A stretch of DNA of 64,000 nt, from assembly GCA_945643635.1 (NCBI GenBank), contig CALZFC010000252.1:4176001-4240000 (forward strand), in the 5' to 3' direction. How positions within the stretch are numbered: the stretch's first letter is position 1; each line of letters opens with the position of its first letter. The notes beneath the pieces are model-generated. The model saw only the letters and a program-made list of their open reading frames with translations, made no database searches and was not told the DNA's origin. Position numbers and translations under genes: made by a program. The DNA is from Allodiplogaster sudhausi. Taxonomy: Eukaryota > Nematoda > Chromadorea > Rhabditida > Diplogasteridae. Shown in pieces: positions 47,421-59,745 of this stretch.

Positions 47421-49438
47421 ATGTTCTCGGAAAACCCTGTTCCCCTGATTGCATTAATTCCTGCTTCAGTTGCAATCTGCATCATCGGCCTACTTGCCTT
47501 CTACAATGGGCTTTTCGGGATAATTCCGCATGCCTCCGCTGTGGACTCTGTTCGTTTTTTTTTCAATATTTGTTTGCATTTATATCTTCGCTACCTAATG
47601 CTTAATTTGACCTTCTTATTAAAATATACATCTGTGCTCAAATGGAAATGAAAAGTGCTAGGCTCGAGTCATGTCAAGATGTTCTGTATTTCTATTCCTA
47701 TTTTCAAGTTTTTTTAATGCTTAATTATCAAGCGCTATAATTTGCATTCTTTTAGGTTGAGGATGTGGCAGCAGTGTCTAGAGAGAAGGATGAGGTTCTG
47801 TCTCAACTAAGACCTGCTTTTCCCGACAAGGTTAGCATTTTTTTCTCGATTTATCTTACTTTCATTGCATATTCGGTTATTATCCATCGCGTGGAATTTT
47901 TTTATGATGGGTGTTTTCAAATTTTATGTTTTCGTAAATGTTACAATATTTGCTTGGGATTACTCTTTCCAAAAAATTTCATTATTAAGAGCCATTGGCG
48001 CTTTTAATTCCAGCAGGATTCAACGAATAATAACTTTACATTTTTAGAGTGTTTTATTTCGTTATAAGGCTTTTATTTGTATTCAGACTGCAAATGAGTT
48101 CGTGGCCGCCGTTCTTGTCTTCAGTGCAACGAGAGTGAACGCCATTGAGAATCATCTGAAGCAATTGCTGAGGTTCGTCGTGTGAGGATCTCATTTTCCG
48201 AATTAGCTAAGATAAATCTACAACGCCCTTTTACCAGAGTACGAAATAATTTAAAACTAATTTGGAAGAGTTGATTCTTCCCTCTTTAATGTCTAGATGT
48301 CCATCAACTATCTGTATTACTTTCTCTCCTGCTGTCCCTTTTCCTCTCTTTTTCCCACTTCCTTGTCTCATAGTTCTATTACTTCATTTGAATGTTTTTT
48401 TTCTTGCTGTCCATGTTTTCAACTTCATCATGATCCTTGTGACATTCATTGAACCAGTCAGTGTTTCCCTGCCAATCCCCTTTTATTTATTCCGTCGTCC
48501 CTTTCCGAGGCAATTAATGGTCCTAGTCCTCTTCGTCGCTTTCCTTGTGCTTTCCATAGTTTCTTTTTTTCTTTTCTTTCTCTCTCCCTCCCTCTCTTCC
48601 AATCCGGTTTTAAACCATCTGCTCTCGACCCTTTTACCCCTGCATCGTATACCTGTCAAGGGATCCATCACAGAGCGGGTGCTCGTGGTTGTGAGGTGTA
48701 ATCGGCTTCGTGCCACTCTCTTAATCCATGATCCTCCCCTTCACCTGGCCCAGTCCACTAAAGGACCTGTTGTATTCTCTATCCTTTCCTTTCTTTTTAA
48801 ACTCATCGATAGTCGTACAGAGAATCAATCAATCGTATGTCAATCAGCTCTTTCTGACAGTCCAGACGTAGTCTACTTTGTTTCGTTCCTGTTCTCGACT
48901 CTTCTCACTGGCACCTCTTAAGCACTCGGCAGCGTAGCCATGGTTTTCCTTGAAATGGCCATTAGAAATGCATGCAAACAAGTCTTGAGAATGCATACTA
49001 TGAGGGAATGTTGTTGAGGGTGAGGCGAATATTCCTGAAATAGCAAATTAACAACACTTGTGGAACAAAATTAGTGACAGAACGGGAGGTTCTTAGTAGA
49101 AGTATAAACAATAATGGTGGTAGTTTGCCTCACGGGCCATCGTTGATGGTTCTGATATAAGTGCAGATAAATCTAGTACTTTATTATCAAACACTGGAAT
49201 GCCATGTAATTCAGGTTACGCGGGTCTCCGGTAGCGTTTCCGATCGTGGTGAGCCAGGACGGAGACACGAGCGGAGTGGCCAAGACAATTGCCAAGTACA
49301 CCAATGACTCCCAGCGTGTCTTTCATATCAAGGTACTGTGGTGGCATTTGCACGAATAGAGTAAGCACTATTCATATTGTCTTTTGAATTACTTTATTTA
49401 TTACTTTACGATGCATGCATACTCTCTTGCACGCTCTC

Positions 49439-49485
<47 letters not shown>

Positions 49486-51738
49486 GAAGTTTTTGGTGAA
49501 TCCATTATGTATATTTTATTACATATTACATGCATATTTTCATTTTTGAATTCCTAAGCTTTTCAGTAAAATGAGCAGATTGTGAAAGTGTTTTGATTTG
49601 ACTTGATTTTGTTAGCTTGATTTGATTTAGCACCCCCGCCCGGAGGCGCCCCCGAAGCTGAGCAAGGGCGACAAGAACTATTTCTTTATTGCCAAGCACT
49701 ACAGATGGGCCCTCGATGACGTCTTCATTAACAGAGGATTCTCGCATGTCATCGTCACTGAAGGTAGGCATTCAATTCGTTATTCTATTACTTGTTTAAA
49801 CATTATTTTATTTTCTAGAAAAAGTTATTCTCTTGGTTAGATTCACAAAAATACTCTGTGCGAGACCAGCGATCGCAGATGTATGCAGGTTTTCTTACTG
49901 CTTCGAAGTTGTTCAGATGACTTGGACATCTCGCAGGACTTCTTCTCGTACTTCACGGCCCTGAAGCCTCTGCTCAATCGGGACCGGACTCTCTGGTGTG
50001 TCTCTGCTTGGAATGACAATGGCGGGGAACACACGACGGATAGGTGTCGTCTGCTTATAATTTTATTATCTGCATTTTATGTTTCTGCTTTCTATTTTTG
50101 AATTTAAACCGCGTATATATATTTAAAAAAAACACTTTAGATCAGATACCTCACGCCTTTGGAGAACCGACTTCTTTCCTGGCCTTGGTGAGATATTTTT
50201 CCTGTATCGTTTTCTTTAATGTTTTTGATACATATTTCTTTTGTTAAAATTATTAGACAAATGCTGTAGAGCGAACGTAAGTCCATTAATTGAAATACCT
50301 TTTTTTCAGGATGGATGCTAACGAAAGAGCTGTGGGAAGAGCTGAGAGAGGGCTGGCCAGATCGGTATTGGGACGACTGGATGAGGAGGCCGGAAGTTAG
50401 GTCAGTCAATGGCTTGTGGAAGCATAGATTAATAATTGTACTACCGATTGTAATGCAGCAAAAGTGATACGATTGTTTATTTCTCTATCTAAATCAAAGA
50501 ACGTTATAATGTTTTCTGTTAACAATTATTCGTCGAAATAATCTAGAAAGCCTCACAGTCAGCACTTCAGTTTTTCATTGGAAAGTATTTAAACAAGTTG
50601 ACAGGCGTGCTATTTTTCATGGCTTGAGGAAAGGCCGTAGCTGCATCCGCCCGGAGGTCAGTCGCACTGCCCATAATATGCAACTCGCGGGCAAGGGCAG
50701 CTCAGGGTTCGTTTCTTTTCTATTTCATCTTGATAATATTTTCGTAATGAGGGTGCTATAATAATCTGCAGCTATAATAACAATCATAACATGATAACAA
50801 TTATACACTGAGGAATTTTTTTTAAATTTGCTTCGCTTTGCTTTTGAGAGTGTTCCTGTATCTGCGAATGATTATTATACTCTTTAGCGGTCTCTACAAG
50901 CAATTCCTTTCCTCGATTCACCTTCCTGACAAGCCGGTCGACTTCTCTGTCGTCGACACGTCATATCTGGAGAAAGAATCTTTCGAAGGCCAGCTTGCTG
51001 GTTGGACAACATTTTACTTTGCAAATCTTTATTTGTGTTATTCCTTACAATTAGCATTTTCATCTTGTATATATGCGCTTGTGCTTTGGGATTCATGACT
51101 TTAACAGCTTTTGAAAGCCGATTTTGTAACGAAAATATTTTGAAGGATTATTGCGCGATGCAAAGGCCTCAACTATCGCTGATCTTCCCGCGTCCCTGAG
51201 CAAGGAGAATTCCTTCAGGTTGCATTAATGATGCCTCATCTATAAAGCATTCTTTAACATTACAGAGTGACGTACTCGAATGCGCGGGAGTGGCGAAAGC
51301 TTGCTGATCGATTCAAACTCATGAACGACATTAGAGTCCGTTTTTGTTTTGTAATTTTCTTTTCTTATTACTCGAGCCTTGATTCTCTCGCATACTGTAC
51401 TTCTTTATTCAGTCCGGAATGGTGCGCACTGCGTACTATGGAATAGTGCCCTTCTCGGTGGACGGAACGCGTCTCTATGCCGTTCCCTCGTGGCTCTCCC
51501 TGGACAAGTTTGGCCAGCCTGGCCAGTCCCCCGCGGAGGCTGCCTACAACCCCCAGTGGGATCTCCAGAGCAAGTTCATGGACTTTGAGAAGATGTACTG
51601 CAAGCCGAGCAGGTTTCTGTTTTGACAAATCTTCTTTTCGTCCATAGGATCATCGGTTATTCTGGCATTTTTTATTTAAATTTTACATCCTTAGGTCTCT
51701 CCTACTCAAAAAATGTCCTCGTGCGATCTCGCTTTCTC

Positions 51739-51781
<43 letters not shown>

Positions 51782-51981
51782 CTCTCTCTCTCTCTTCATC
51801 TCTCCCACCATATGCGCTTTCTCTCTCTCCCTCCCTTCCACTCTATCCTTCTAATTTAACCACTCTCATTTCCAGGTTCACCGGAAAATGCGACCCGAAG
51901 AGCCCAGAAATGATAGAATGGTTCAGACGACGGAATATGCTGAAGAAGTTGCAAGCCTGGGGTGAGATGATTGTTATTTAA
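47421..51981 (+). CDS. MGAT1: Alpha-1,3-mannosyl-glycoprotein 2-beta-N-acetylglucosaminyltransferase (GnT-I)
   Basis: Exons: 47421-47549, 47756-47830, 48087-48172, 49215-49332, 49631-49763, 49917-50043, 50141-50187, 50310-50400, 50605-50706, 50888-51000, 51146-51218, 51266-51335, 51413-51612, 51876-51981; 489 codons plus stop (human 445). It is a type II Golgi enzyme: a membrane anchor at residues about 10-33 (LIALIPASVAICIIGLLAFY), a short stem, then the GT13 catalytic domain. Matched blocks are FPIVVSQD, IAKHYRWAL, the metal/UDP-binding EDD (180-182), LWCVSAWNDNG, RTDFFPGLGWML, YWDDWMRRPEVR and SCIRPEVSRT. It adds the first GlcNAc to the alpha-1,3 arm of Man5, opening complex N-glycan synthesis. 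The C-terminus is about 40-60 residues longer than the vertebrate enzyme, with two extra cysteines. Confidence 0.95.
48262..48921 (+). other. 219-codon open frame inside MGAT1 intron 3
   Basis: A 660-bp stop-free frame with hydrophobic, Leu/Phe/Val-rich translation lies wholly within an intron of the same strand. The DNA is T-rich, which lengthens open frames by chance, and no family is recognised. Most likely not a gene. Confidence 0.2.
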
Positions 51982-53048
51982 ATATATGTTAGTTACCTTT
52001 CAAATTAATTGGAGTAATTCACTTTAAAAATGATATGAAAAGTTATCTGATGAATTGTTATTCATTTCTGATGAATTAAGTAAAATTTGAATGATTTATT
52101 CTCTGCTAGAAATTGCTCTCGCCTTCTTATGCGCTATTGCCATTCTTTTCTTTGCTTGAATTACGATAGCCAGTTTTCAAAAAGATATGCCGGTTTTACC
52201 AATCATAGCAAAAATGAGACCATTCTGATCTAAGGAATCTTAAAAGAACCTCAAAATGAGAGTATTTTTTCTGTGATTTGGGAAACTAACTTCTTAGCCA
52301 TGGGCCTCGTTTAGGATATAGAATTGCTTGCAAGAGTTAATTTCATATAAATATTGCGTAGTTTCATATAGAGTGTATTATGTTGTTTAATTGTGCTTTT
52401 TTTAAACTATGACTTAGTTATCTTGAAAGAGATTCAGAATGTTTCGTCATAATTTAACTCCTTTCGCTTTCCTCTTTTTAAATATGTTTGCCCTGTGTGC
52501 TTGTAAGATTCTTGGATGTACTGGCCCAAGGATTCCTTTACTGTTCTTGATAAGCGTCTTTCGAAAAGCCGGTTCAGTTGACCTGGTCCGATTTTAGGAG
52601 AGATTCATTTTATTTGTTTCTTCGGGGATTCCTAGAATTTTAGTCACTATCCAATAGTTGTCGGTGATATTTTGATGCATAATTGTCTTCCTACCATCCC
52701 AATGATCTCAACACATTTTGTCGCTCCAGTTTCTTGAGTATTTTAAAGGTGGAACTGCCAGTAAAATTAAGCAAGTATTGATTATCATATTTTTCTCTCC
52801 GAAAGTACCAATTCCATACATTGCAACCATCGCTTGATTCCTATTGCTAGCAGTGCTCCTTTTGGCGACCTCGCATAACTAAAATATTGTAGTTGCATAA
52901 ATAGAGTAAAGAATTTAATTCCTGTATTTTGGAAGCAGCATGGAAATGATCTACAAGCTTTGTTAATTTTATTTCGAAAGTGATCCAAAGCACCATTGCG
53001 TCGGGAAAATGTTAAAAATTAATTTAGAGAGAAGAAATTGAGAAGGGA
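51982..53048. other. Intergenic between convergent MGAT1 and Ly6-like gene
   Basis: AT-rich DNA holding the 3' ends of two convergent genes. No repeats or coding segments are supported. Confidence 0.5.
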
Positions 53049-53420
53049 TTAATTGAGGAATAGAGAGGAAAAGAAGAAGCTGGTAAGGGCAGAGAGAACG
53101 AGCTGCGGAGCGAGAGCAGCCGGGCCATTGCAGTAGTCGAAGTTGCAGCAGCAGATGGTCCGGCCGTCCACTCGACTGCAGCCGGACTGGCGGGCATAGG
53201 GACCACCCGAAAAGCCAGGAAACAACTTGAGACAATCACCCAGCACATCACATGACTGCTCCATCTGCAATGAAGCAGGTAAATGAAGGGAGAGAACATG
53301 GAAGGGCATGGAAGAACAATACCGATATATTCTGTTCTTACTCTTTCGTTCATCTTGTAATTGAACATTTTCGACTCTTCCTCTCCTTATTCTTCTGCAT
53401 GCCTTCTCCCGCTTACCATG

Positions 53421-53472
<52 letters not shown>

Positions 53473-53492
53473 ATCTCTCTCCTCTCTCTCTC

Positions 53493-53537
<45 letters not shown>

Positions 53538-53732
53538 ATCACTGCAACTGACCCTCCCGTCCCCTCCGATATATGCACGGCACCAGAAGACACCTGGTGC
53601 GCACTCCACGGTGGGTGCGACGTAGAAGAGGCTGGGAGAAGGCGTGGAATGGAAGCACGTCAATTTAGAGAGAGGTCGTTGTAGAGAGACGCAGACGACG
53701 AAAGAGAACATGAGCAGGAGAAAAAACAGCAT
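53049..53732 (-). CDS. Ly6/uPAR-like (three-finger) GPI-anchored protein
   Basis: Two exons (minus), 53553-53732 and 53049-53264, join in phase 0 to 131 residues. A signal peptide (MLFFLLLMFSFVVC) precedes a short cysteine-rich domain: a first Cys near residue 26, then C…FWCRAYI, C…DC, GC and the closing CCCNFDYCN. A hydrophobic C-terminal tail with small residues before it fits a GPI signal. The CCC…D.CN ending is common in invertebrate Ly6-like surface proteins. The partner is unknown. The ATG sits directly after cttctctctag, a 3' splice site. The intron contains long (CT)n blocks (53411-53535) that read as GA on the coding strand. Confidence 0.82.
53411..53536. repeat. (CT)n microsatellite in the Ly6-like gene intron
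   Basis: About 120 bp of CT dinucleotide with a few CCTC and TAAT interruptions. Confidence 0.9.
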
Positions 53733-54565
53733 CTAGAGAGAAGAATCATGTAGCAAACTATGAAGTAAAGGGTGAGGGAAATTAAATTTACACTAATCGG
53801 ATTGAATGGCAAACAGTTCTTCAAACACAACAAAACCATTTAAGTGAAATATAAATGTAGCCTAAGGTACTCCTGATGGTGAGCTGCGATAAGAAAAATG
53901 ACAAGTCCAGGCGAATTTTGCGTTCTCCACCTCTCTATCTTTCCATATCTATCTTCTTTCTCTTTCTATCTCTCTCCTTTCTCTCTAGCTCTTCCCTCTC
54001 TGTCTGTATTCTTTGCTGTATTTGATTGAAGTCGACTCCTCCTTGGCCTATAAGCGGTCGGCGTGTTTGTGTACAGAGAATGATTTCGATGAATCATACT
54101 GATCTTCCATTCCAATCTTCCCCCACCAAAGAGAGAGAGAGAGAGACTGACATGAGAGAGAAATTATACGAAAGGAAAAGTAAAGGCGAGAAATGATATG
54201 ATTATAATTTGAATTTTGGCGATGAAAATGTATATATGTATGTATGTACATACATACATACTTTTCATCTGAAATCTCATATCTTCCTTGAAGCTAAAAC
54301 TGATCTCCTGCAAACATCTCATGATAGGTTTTTTTGCAATCAAATTAAACGTCAACATCTTGACCTTTCCTGGTTGAAGATATTTCTGTGTTGTCTGGAT
54401 AAGTTGAAGTCAGGTGCTGTGTCTCTCAGTCTTCTTTCTTATGCTGATTTGAAAGAAGAAGGTAAGTTGAAGTTGTAATGAACATCATTTCTCCTCTCCC
54501 GATCTCTCTCTCCCTCTCTCTGTCTCTCTCAATCACCCTCTCTCTTTTACTCTCTCACTCACTCA

Positions 54566-54633
<68 letters not shown>

Positions 54634-56479
54634 AAGTCTCCTTGTTAACCATCCCGACTCATCTATCTTTTTTATCTCCGTGCCTTCGTTGTCATCACTC
54701 CGCGCATCCCTCACTGACGGTTTCTAAGGGCGACGCGACAAGTCGCTTTGTGAAGCCATGCAATAACTGGCGAAATGGGAGAGGAGGAGAGAGGGGGACG
54801 AAGATGAGAGAGAGAGAGAGAGAGAGAGAATGGGAGGAAGGGGAAGGAAGACTCAATGAATACGCTCATTAGCTGGCTCCACCTCTACTTTTCTAGAGGA
54901 GACTGGACCGGACATGAATTGAGTATAATCCGTTCTCTTTCCTTTCTCTTTCCGTTCTTACTTTAAAATTCTGACCATGAGCCTTTGTCTTCACTTCAAT
55001 CCTATGTTCCTCGAAAATTTTTGCACGTATCTTTTTTTTTCATCTTTTATCAGCCTGACTCGCTAGATTCAATTAGATTCTGAAGAAGAAAGAATCTGCC
55101 CTCATAACGAACTCGGTGGCAGAATTCTTCATCTTCTCTTCCTTGGCCTTCTTCTTCCTACTCTCAGATGGTCTCTGAGCACTCTTGTTATTTTATGGTA
55201 TTGAACATTTTTATTTTGTTTCTTTGTCCATTTGTAATAACGAAGCGGTAATAGAATGCAGATGCATGATTCAAGTTCACTTCTAACAAGTTACGATTGA
55301 CACATTTCCGTAATAATTGTATGCTGCACATCAAAGTCCTTGCTTGTCCCAGCAATGTCATATTTCCCCTCGGCCCGTGGAACGCGAGAGACATGCAGTT
55401 TGAATGTGAGAGAGGAAGAAACAGAGGTAGAAATAGAGGAAAGGATAGAATAGGAGTTGGTATAAAAGATGAAGAAGAAAAAGAACAATAATAAGAGGGA
55501 ACGAATAAAGGAAGAGAGGAAGAGAGAAAGAGAAGGGTAGACTAGAAAGAAATCGTTTTAAGATGAAGCCCTTGAGTCGCGGCCTTCCCGATATCCTCTT
55601 CGTCGAATCTGCGGACGTCGGCGAAGCAGCAGGAAATGCGTATTTTCTCCAGTAATGGATCGCTTCTCTATGTCGTCTCTAAACTCTCCCTTACCCCTTT
55701 ATCTCTCGCGTTCTCTCTCTTTTTCACCCTATTTGCATTTTCAGCTCATTTTTGCTTAAAAAAATTGTTGTACATATTTTTACTCAGGAGCATCTTTGCC
55801 CCAACGTTTGCTGCTAATTTCTTGCTGCTATGTAGCTCTCCTTCTGAATCTCTCTCTCTCTCTCTCTCTCAGTCTCTCTCTCTGCGAGGTTATCTGGCAG
55901 TCCCTGCGAATGTCTCTTTGATTATCTCTTGAGATGGAATTGCTGATACGCATTAATCGTTCTCTAATGACGGTTCGCCGTTGAGAGAGCGCCAGAAGTG
56001 ATCTTTATCCGTCCACGCTGAGTCCCATTCCATGTCAAATACTCGGAAGAATTACAAATATTTTTCTCAAGGATTAAAATTGGTTTTTTCATAGTACTCC
56101 AAATTTTATTAAAACGTTATGATGGCGCTTTGATAGTTAAGAGGTATGAACGTGGTTTCTTCCTTATTTCATAAAAAATTGCACGTTTACAAAATTTTCG
56201 CTTTTTCGACTGATTGCGTAATATGTCTTATGCACTTTTCATCAGACTTGAAGAGATGTGAACATAATATGTATACATTGTAAATGTCTTTGTCACCATT
56301 CTCATTCATGCGAGCAAGTCTTTCACGTTGTTTGTAATGTCTTCTCGATCTAATACGCAAGCAATGAAACAAAGAACATTTAGATGTATGTAACTTCACT
56401 AAAATGCATGATTGCTGATCGGATGATTTCCTCATAAGTAACATATGGCTTTCCATTTGTTTTGATTTTAATCACCCAG
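53733..56479. other. Intergenic; unresolved coding-like fragments
   Basis: (CT)n occurs at 54555-54635. A plus-strand ATG directly after ttttaag at 55563 begins a short frame (MKPLSRGLPDILFVE), and minus-strand frames at about 55080-55190 (KKKAKEEKMKNSATEF) and 55291-55420 also look protein-like. None could be joined into a model. Microsatellites occur at 55850-55890. Confidence 0.35.
54555..54635. repeat. (CT)n microsatellite
   Basis: About 75 bp of nearly pure CT dinucleotide, preceded by an ACTC run. Confidence 0.9.
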
Positions 56480-57330
56480 TGTTGATTTGTCGTTATCGAG
56501 TGGATCTAAAATATCGCCAACCAACTGATGCGACCAAGCGTGATCTACAATTGTTGATGGAGCTAAAGATTATATAAGAATAGGAATGTACCGTGTGCAC
56601 CTGTTCGATGCGATCTACTGCAAGAGGCCGTGCTGCGATCGGACTTGCGGTCTCTTCCATCAGGCATTCATTGCCAACACCAGTCAATTCCTTCTTTAAA
56701 TCTCTTATTGAGTATAATTATGTATCTCATAGCATGGAGCGTTATTACGCAGAAAAAAATTTTTTTTTTATTGAAAAAATATAGAGGAAAATGAAGAATG
56801 GTATTGTTTTTTTTATTATAATGAATTGAATTGAATGTACCGTAGCCTCTTCAGAGAAGCTTCGCGCACCGCAATCGCTGAAGCCAAAGCTGTCGAGTCT
56901 CGGCTCAAGCACGCGGCCATCGTCCTCCACTTGTAGTCTACTTCAATTTGTTTACAATCATTAATTTATAATCTTTACTCAGCTATATGAATATAAATAA
57001 GTTAACTTCAAGCTGCGTTTAATTAATTTAATTACAAACACATTTTTTTTTAGCTCCAGAAGAGTTTCGTGCTTTTCACCAGCAAGCCTTTTACGATATC
57101 ATGGAGTCGGCGGCGAGGAAGGTTGGGTATTTATTTTTAGAGAACATTATTTAGTCTGCTATGTACGGTGTCTGTGAGAGCTGAAAAGATGTGAGAAATA
57201 AAGGTGTCTGCATCGTACGTCGAGCCTCCGCTGCCGCCCCCGCTCCATCCACTCATCTCCTCTTCCCGAGCACGATCCGTACGACGGCTCAGCCAGCGAC
57301 AGTATACCGAATACGAGGACACCACCACGG

Positions 57331-57366
<36 letters not shown>

Positions 57367-57610
57367 GAACATTCTCCTAATCACCGTACCTCTTTGAATC
57401 GTTCTTTCTCTCTCTCTCATCTTTGAAGAATCAAAAGGAGAGAATAAAGGAAGAAAGAAGTTCTGCAGATCCACTTGGACCCCTCGAATGTTTGGGAGAA
57501 CCCTGAAATCCTCGAGATCATCGATTCCGACGTCGACTCAGCCATCGACGCCGAGCCTCCAGCTGTCATCTTTGGAGATGAAGACTCGAATATCGACAAT
57601 CTTCTCGAGT

Positions 57611-57661
<51 letters not shown>

Positions 57662-58462
57662 GAAGAGAGAGATCTACTGACAATGAGGGAGACAGAGAGA
57701 GTCAAGGAATTGGAAATGGTAATTGCTGAAAGCGATTAAGGTAATGATAAAGGAAGACAAGGCATGGATAAGAGAGAATAGATAGGGAATGAGGAACAAG
57801 TTAGCGCACTTCGGCTCGGGAAATATTTTTAATCTTAAAGAGAAATGTAATAATGAAAACCTCTTATGGTCAGCAGTTTCAGAACCACGACACATCTCCT
57901 TGACACGAATCCAATCGATCACACTCTCCATGACGAACACGTCTTCATTGATAATGAGATGGATGATGCAGGTGGGGAGAGAGAAAGAGAGAGGGAGAGA
58001 CGGAGAGAGGGAGAGAGAAATAGAAAGAGAGATAGAGAAAGGTAGAGAGAGAGAGAGAGAAAGAGAGAAGAGAGACAGAAGGAGAACTAATTGAGGCATA
58101 GAGAAGAAAGGAAGGATAGCATAGTTGAGTCCATAAATACATCTTTTTACAGATTTTGCTGATTTTAGCGAAGTGGACCTAACGCAGGCGCGCCAAATGA
58201 GTACGCTGATTTTCAAAGCTACCTTGCATGTTCCCTACAAACAGCGATGTATGAAAAATACCCTTGAAAAATAATTCGGACTCAAATTTAGTAATCGGCA
58301 AAACGAATTTTTTTTAAAAATAATTGTGAAATCTTTCAAAAATTAGTGTATGTTTGTTTATCAGGCCTCAGCTCGCTTCATGAGGCAACAATCAACATTG
58401 AAGCTCGCCAACGGCCGGAATTTGAGCGGAACCTCTTTGAAGGCAGCTTGGATACTGGCTAA
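56480..58462 (+). CDS. Unidentified Ser-rich acidic protein (5' end missing)
   Basis: Exons 56480-56552, 56584-56663, 56846-56932, 57054-57121, 57204-57329, 57469-57608, 57883-57971, 58153-58200 and 58365-58462 join in phase to about 269 residues ending in a TAA. The chain has a basic start, a Leu-rich helix (RCDLLQEAVLRSDLRSL), a Ser/Lys-rich linker, PEEFRAFHQQAFYDIMESA, a Pro-rich then Arg/Ser-rich segment, and a long acidic region (SNVWENPEILEIIDSDVD and onward). The last six exons fit well. The first two are weaker: their intron would be only 31 nt, and exon 2 needs a GC donor (ATCAG|GCATTC). No family is recognised; intracellular and phosphorylated is a guess from composition. The first exon was not found. 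Confidence 0.6.
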
Positions 58463-58563
58463 TTGCTCCATAATGACCTTATTCTAGCTCTCTCTCTCTT
58501 GTTTTCCTTCACACACTCTATCGTTCTCTCAATCCCTGTCGTTTGTCGGTGTCTTACTCTCTG

Positions 58564-58594
<31 letters not shown>

Positions 58595-58957
58595 TTCTCA
58601 CTCTCTCTTCCTCTTCTTTTTCATGCACATTCATTCTCTCTCTACTTATTTACGATTTGCGCCTCTCTCATTATTCGAGAGACGACAAATGTAGTTGGCT
58701 TTTTTCCCACTCCGGTCAACATTCTATATCTAAACATTTAATGCTTTCATCGGTTTTCTTGCTTGAAGTGTGCACTTAGATTATTGGTGCTCAAAGATGA
58801 TGATAAATGTGGCGATTTATGACGAAGGAAATGACATCGTGGCCAATCGGTATCGGTTTTAATTACTTCCGTGATATTCTCGAGTTTTCCCTTTCATCGC
58901 TTTACTTCAAAGTAAGAAAGCACAGTCAAAGCTGCCTTACTCGGTCGCCTGCCAGAC
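58463..58957. other. Intergenic, CT-rich
   Basis: (CT)n around 58560-58610. A short plus-strand frame after tcaaag at 58799 (MMINVAIYDEGNDIVANR) followed by a GTATCG donor is a weak exon candidate. Nothing else is seen. Confidence 0.35.
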
Positions 58958-59086
58958 CTAACTCAAAGAAATGTATGATGAACCGAATGCCGAAGCTACG
59001 TCATCTTCGTGCTGACGTCATCTCATGATGACGGTTGACGTGAGAATGAGGGAAGCAAGAGAGACATAGAGAGAGAGAGTGAGGAG

Positions 59087-59126
<40 letters not shown>

Positions 59127-59228
59127 GCCATGGGAGTGAAAGCAAGAGGCAGGATGAGTCCGACGTTCTCTTGCCTACCTTGGCATGCACATCGTCGGTA
59201 CCTGTGTCATATACCCCAAACTCTTTTA
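58958..59228 (-). CDS. Candidate C-terminal exons of a minus-strand gene
   Basis: Two exons, 59179-59228 (acceptor cattcattag, donor AAG|GTAGGC) and 58958-59011 (acceptor gacgtcag), join in phase 0 to an acidic 34-residue tail containing KEFGVYDTGTDDVHAK and ending in TAG. A (GA)n tract lies in the intron. Preceding exons were not identified and the opposite strand is also partly open, so support is modest. Confidence 0.3.
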
Positions 59229-59745
59229 CTAATGAATGCAATTACTTCCTTCTTTATTTAACGAAAAAAAAAAACTTTATTGCCAAAACTCAAGCAACTT
59301 AAAAAAAAAACAAATTAAACTGTGAGAGAATGAGAGATGGATATATTGTGACGTGCAAACGCATTCCATTCCTGTTATTCCAACCATATCTTCATAGAGG
59401 AAATCAAACCATATCTGTGATACAACGAAAGAGAAATCCGTACTAGCCATCATGAAAGCAAACAAAACAATTCTCATTGTATAATTGATTAAATATTTTG
59501 GCAATTCTGATACTCGTTTCTTCTCTTACAAGTGAAGCGCGAGCTACTCAGACTGCGCAGACAATACTTCTATAACAAGTTAGCGCCACGAAGAACGCAC
59601 TATTTCTGGGCGTCTACTGTCCTAATGATCTCTGGGAACATTCTATCTACACGTACAAACAATTTAGTACTTTTAAACCGGAAGTAGCAATGGCTATAAG
59701 CATACCATGTCTGTCAGAGTAGTGAACTGCTCAAGATTACCGTAG
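59229..59745. other. Intergenic; one plus-strand open piece
   Basis: A plus frame at about 59570-59720 (NALFLGVYCPNDLWEHS…) reads like protein, but a second frame is open over the same bases and no exon model results. Confidence 0.25.
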
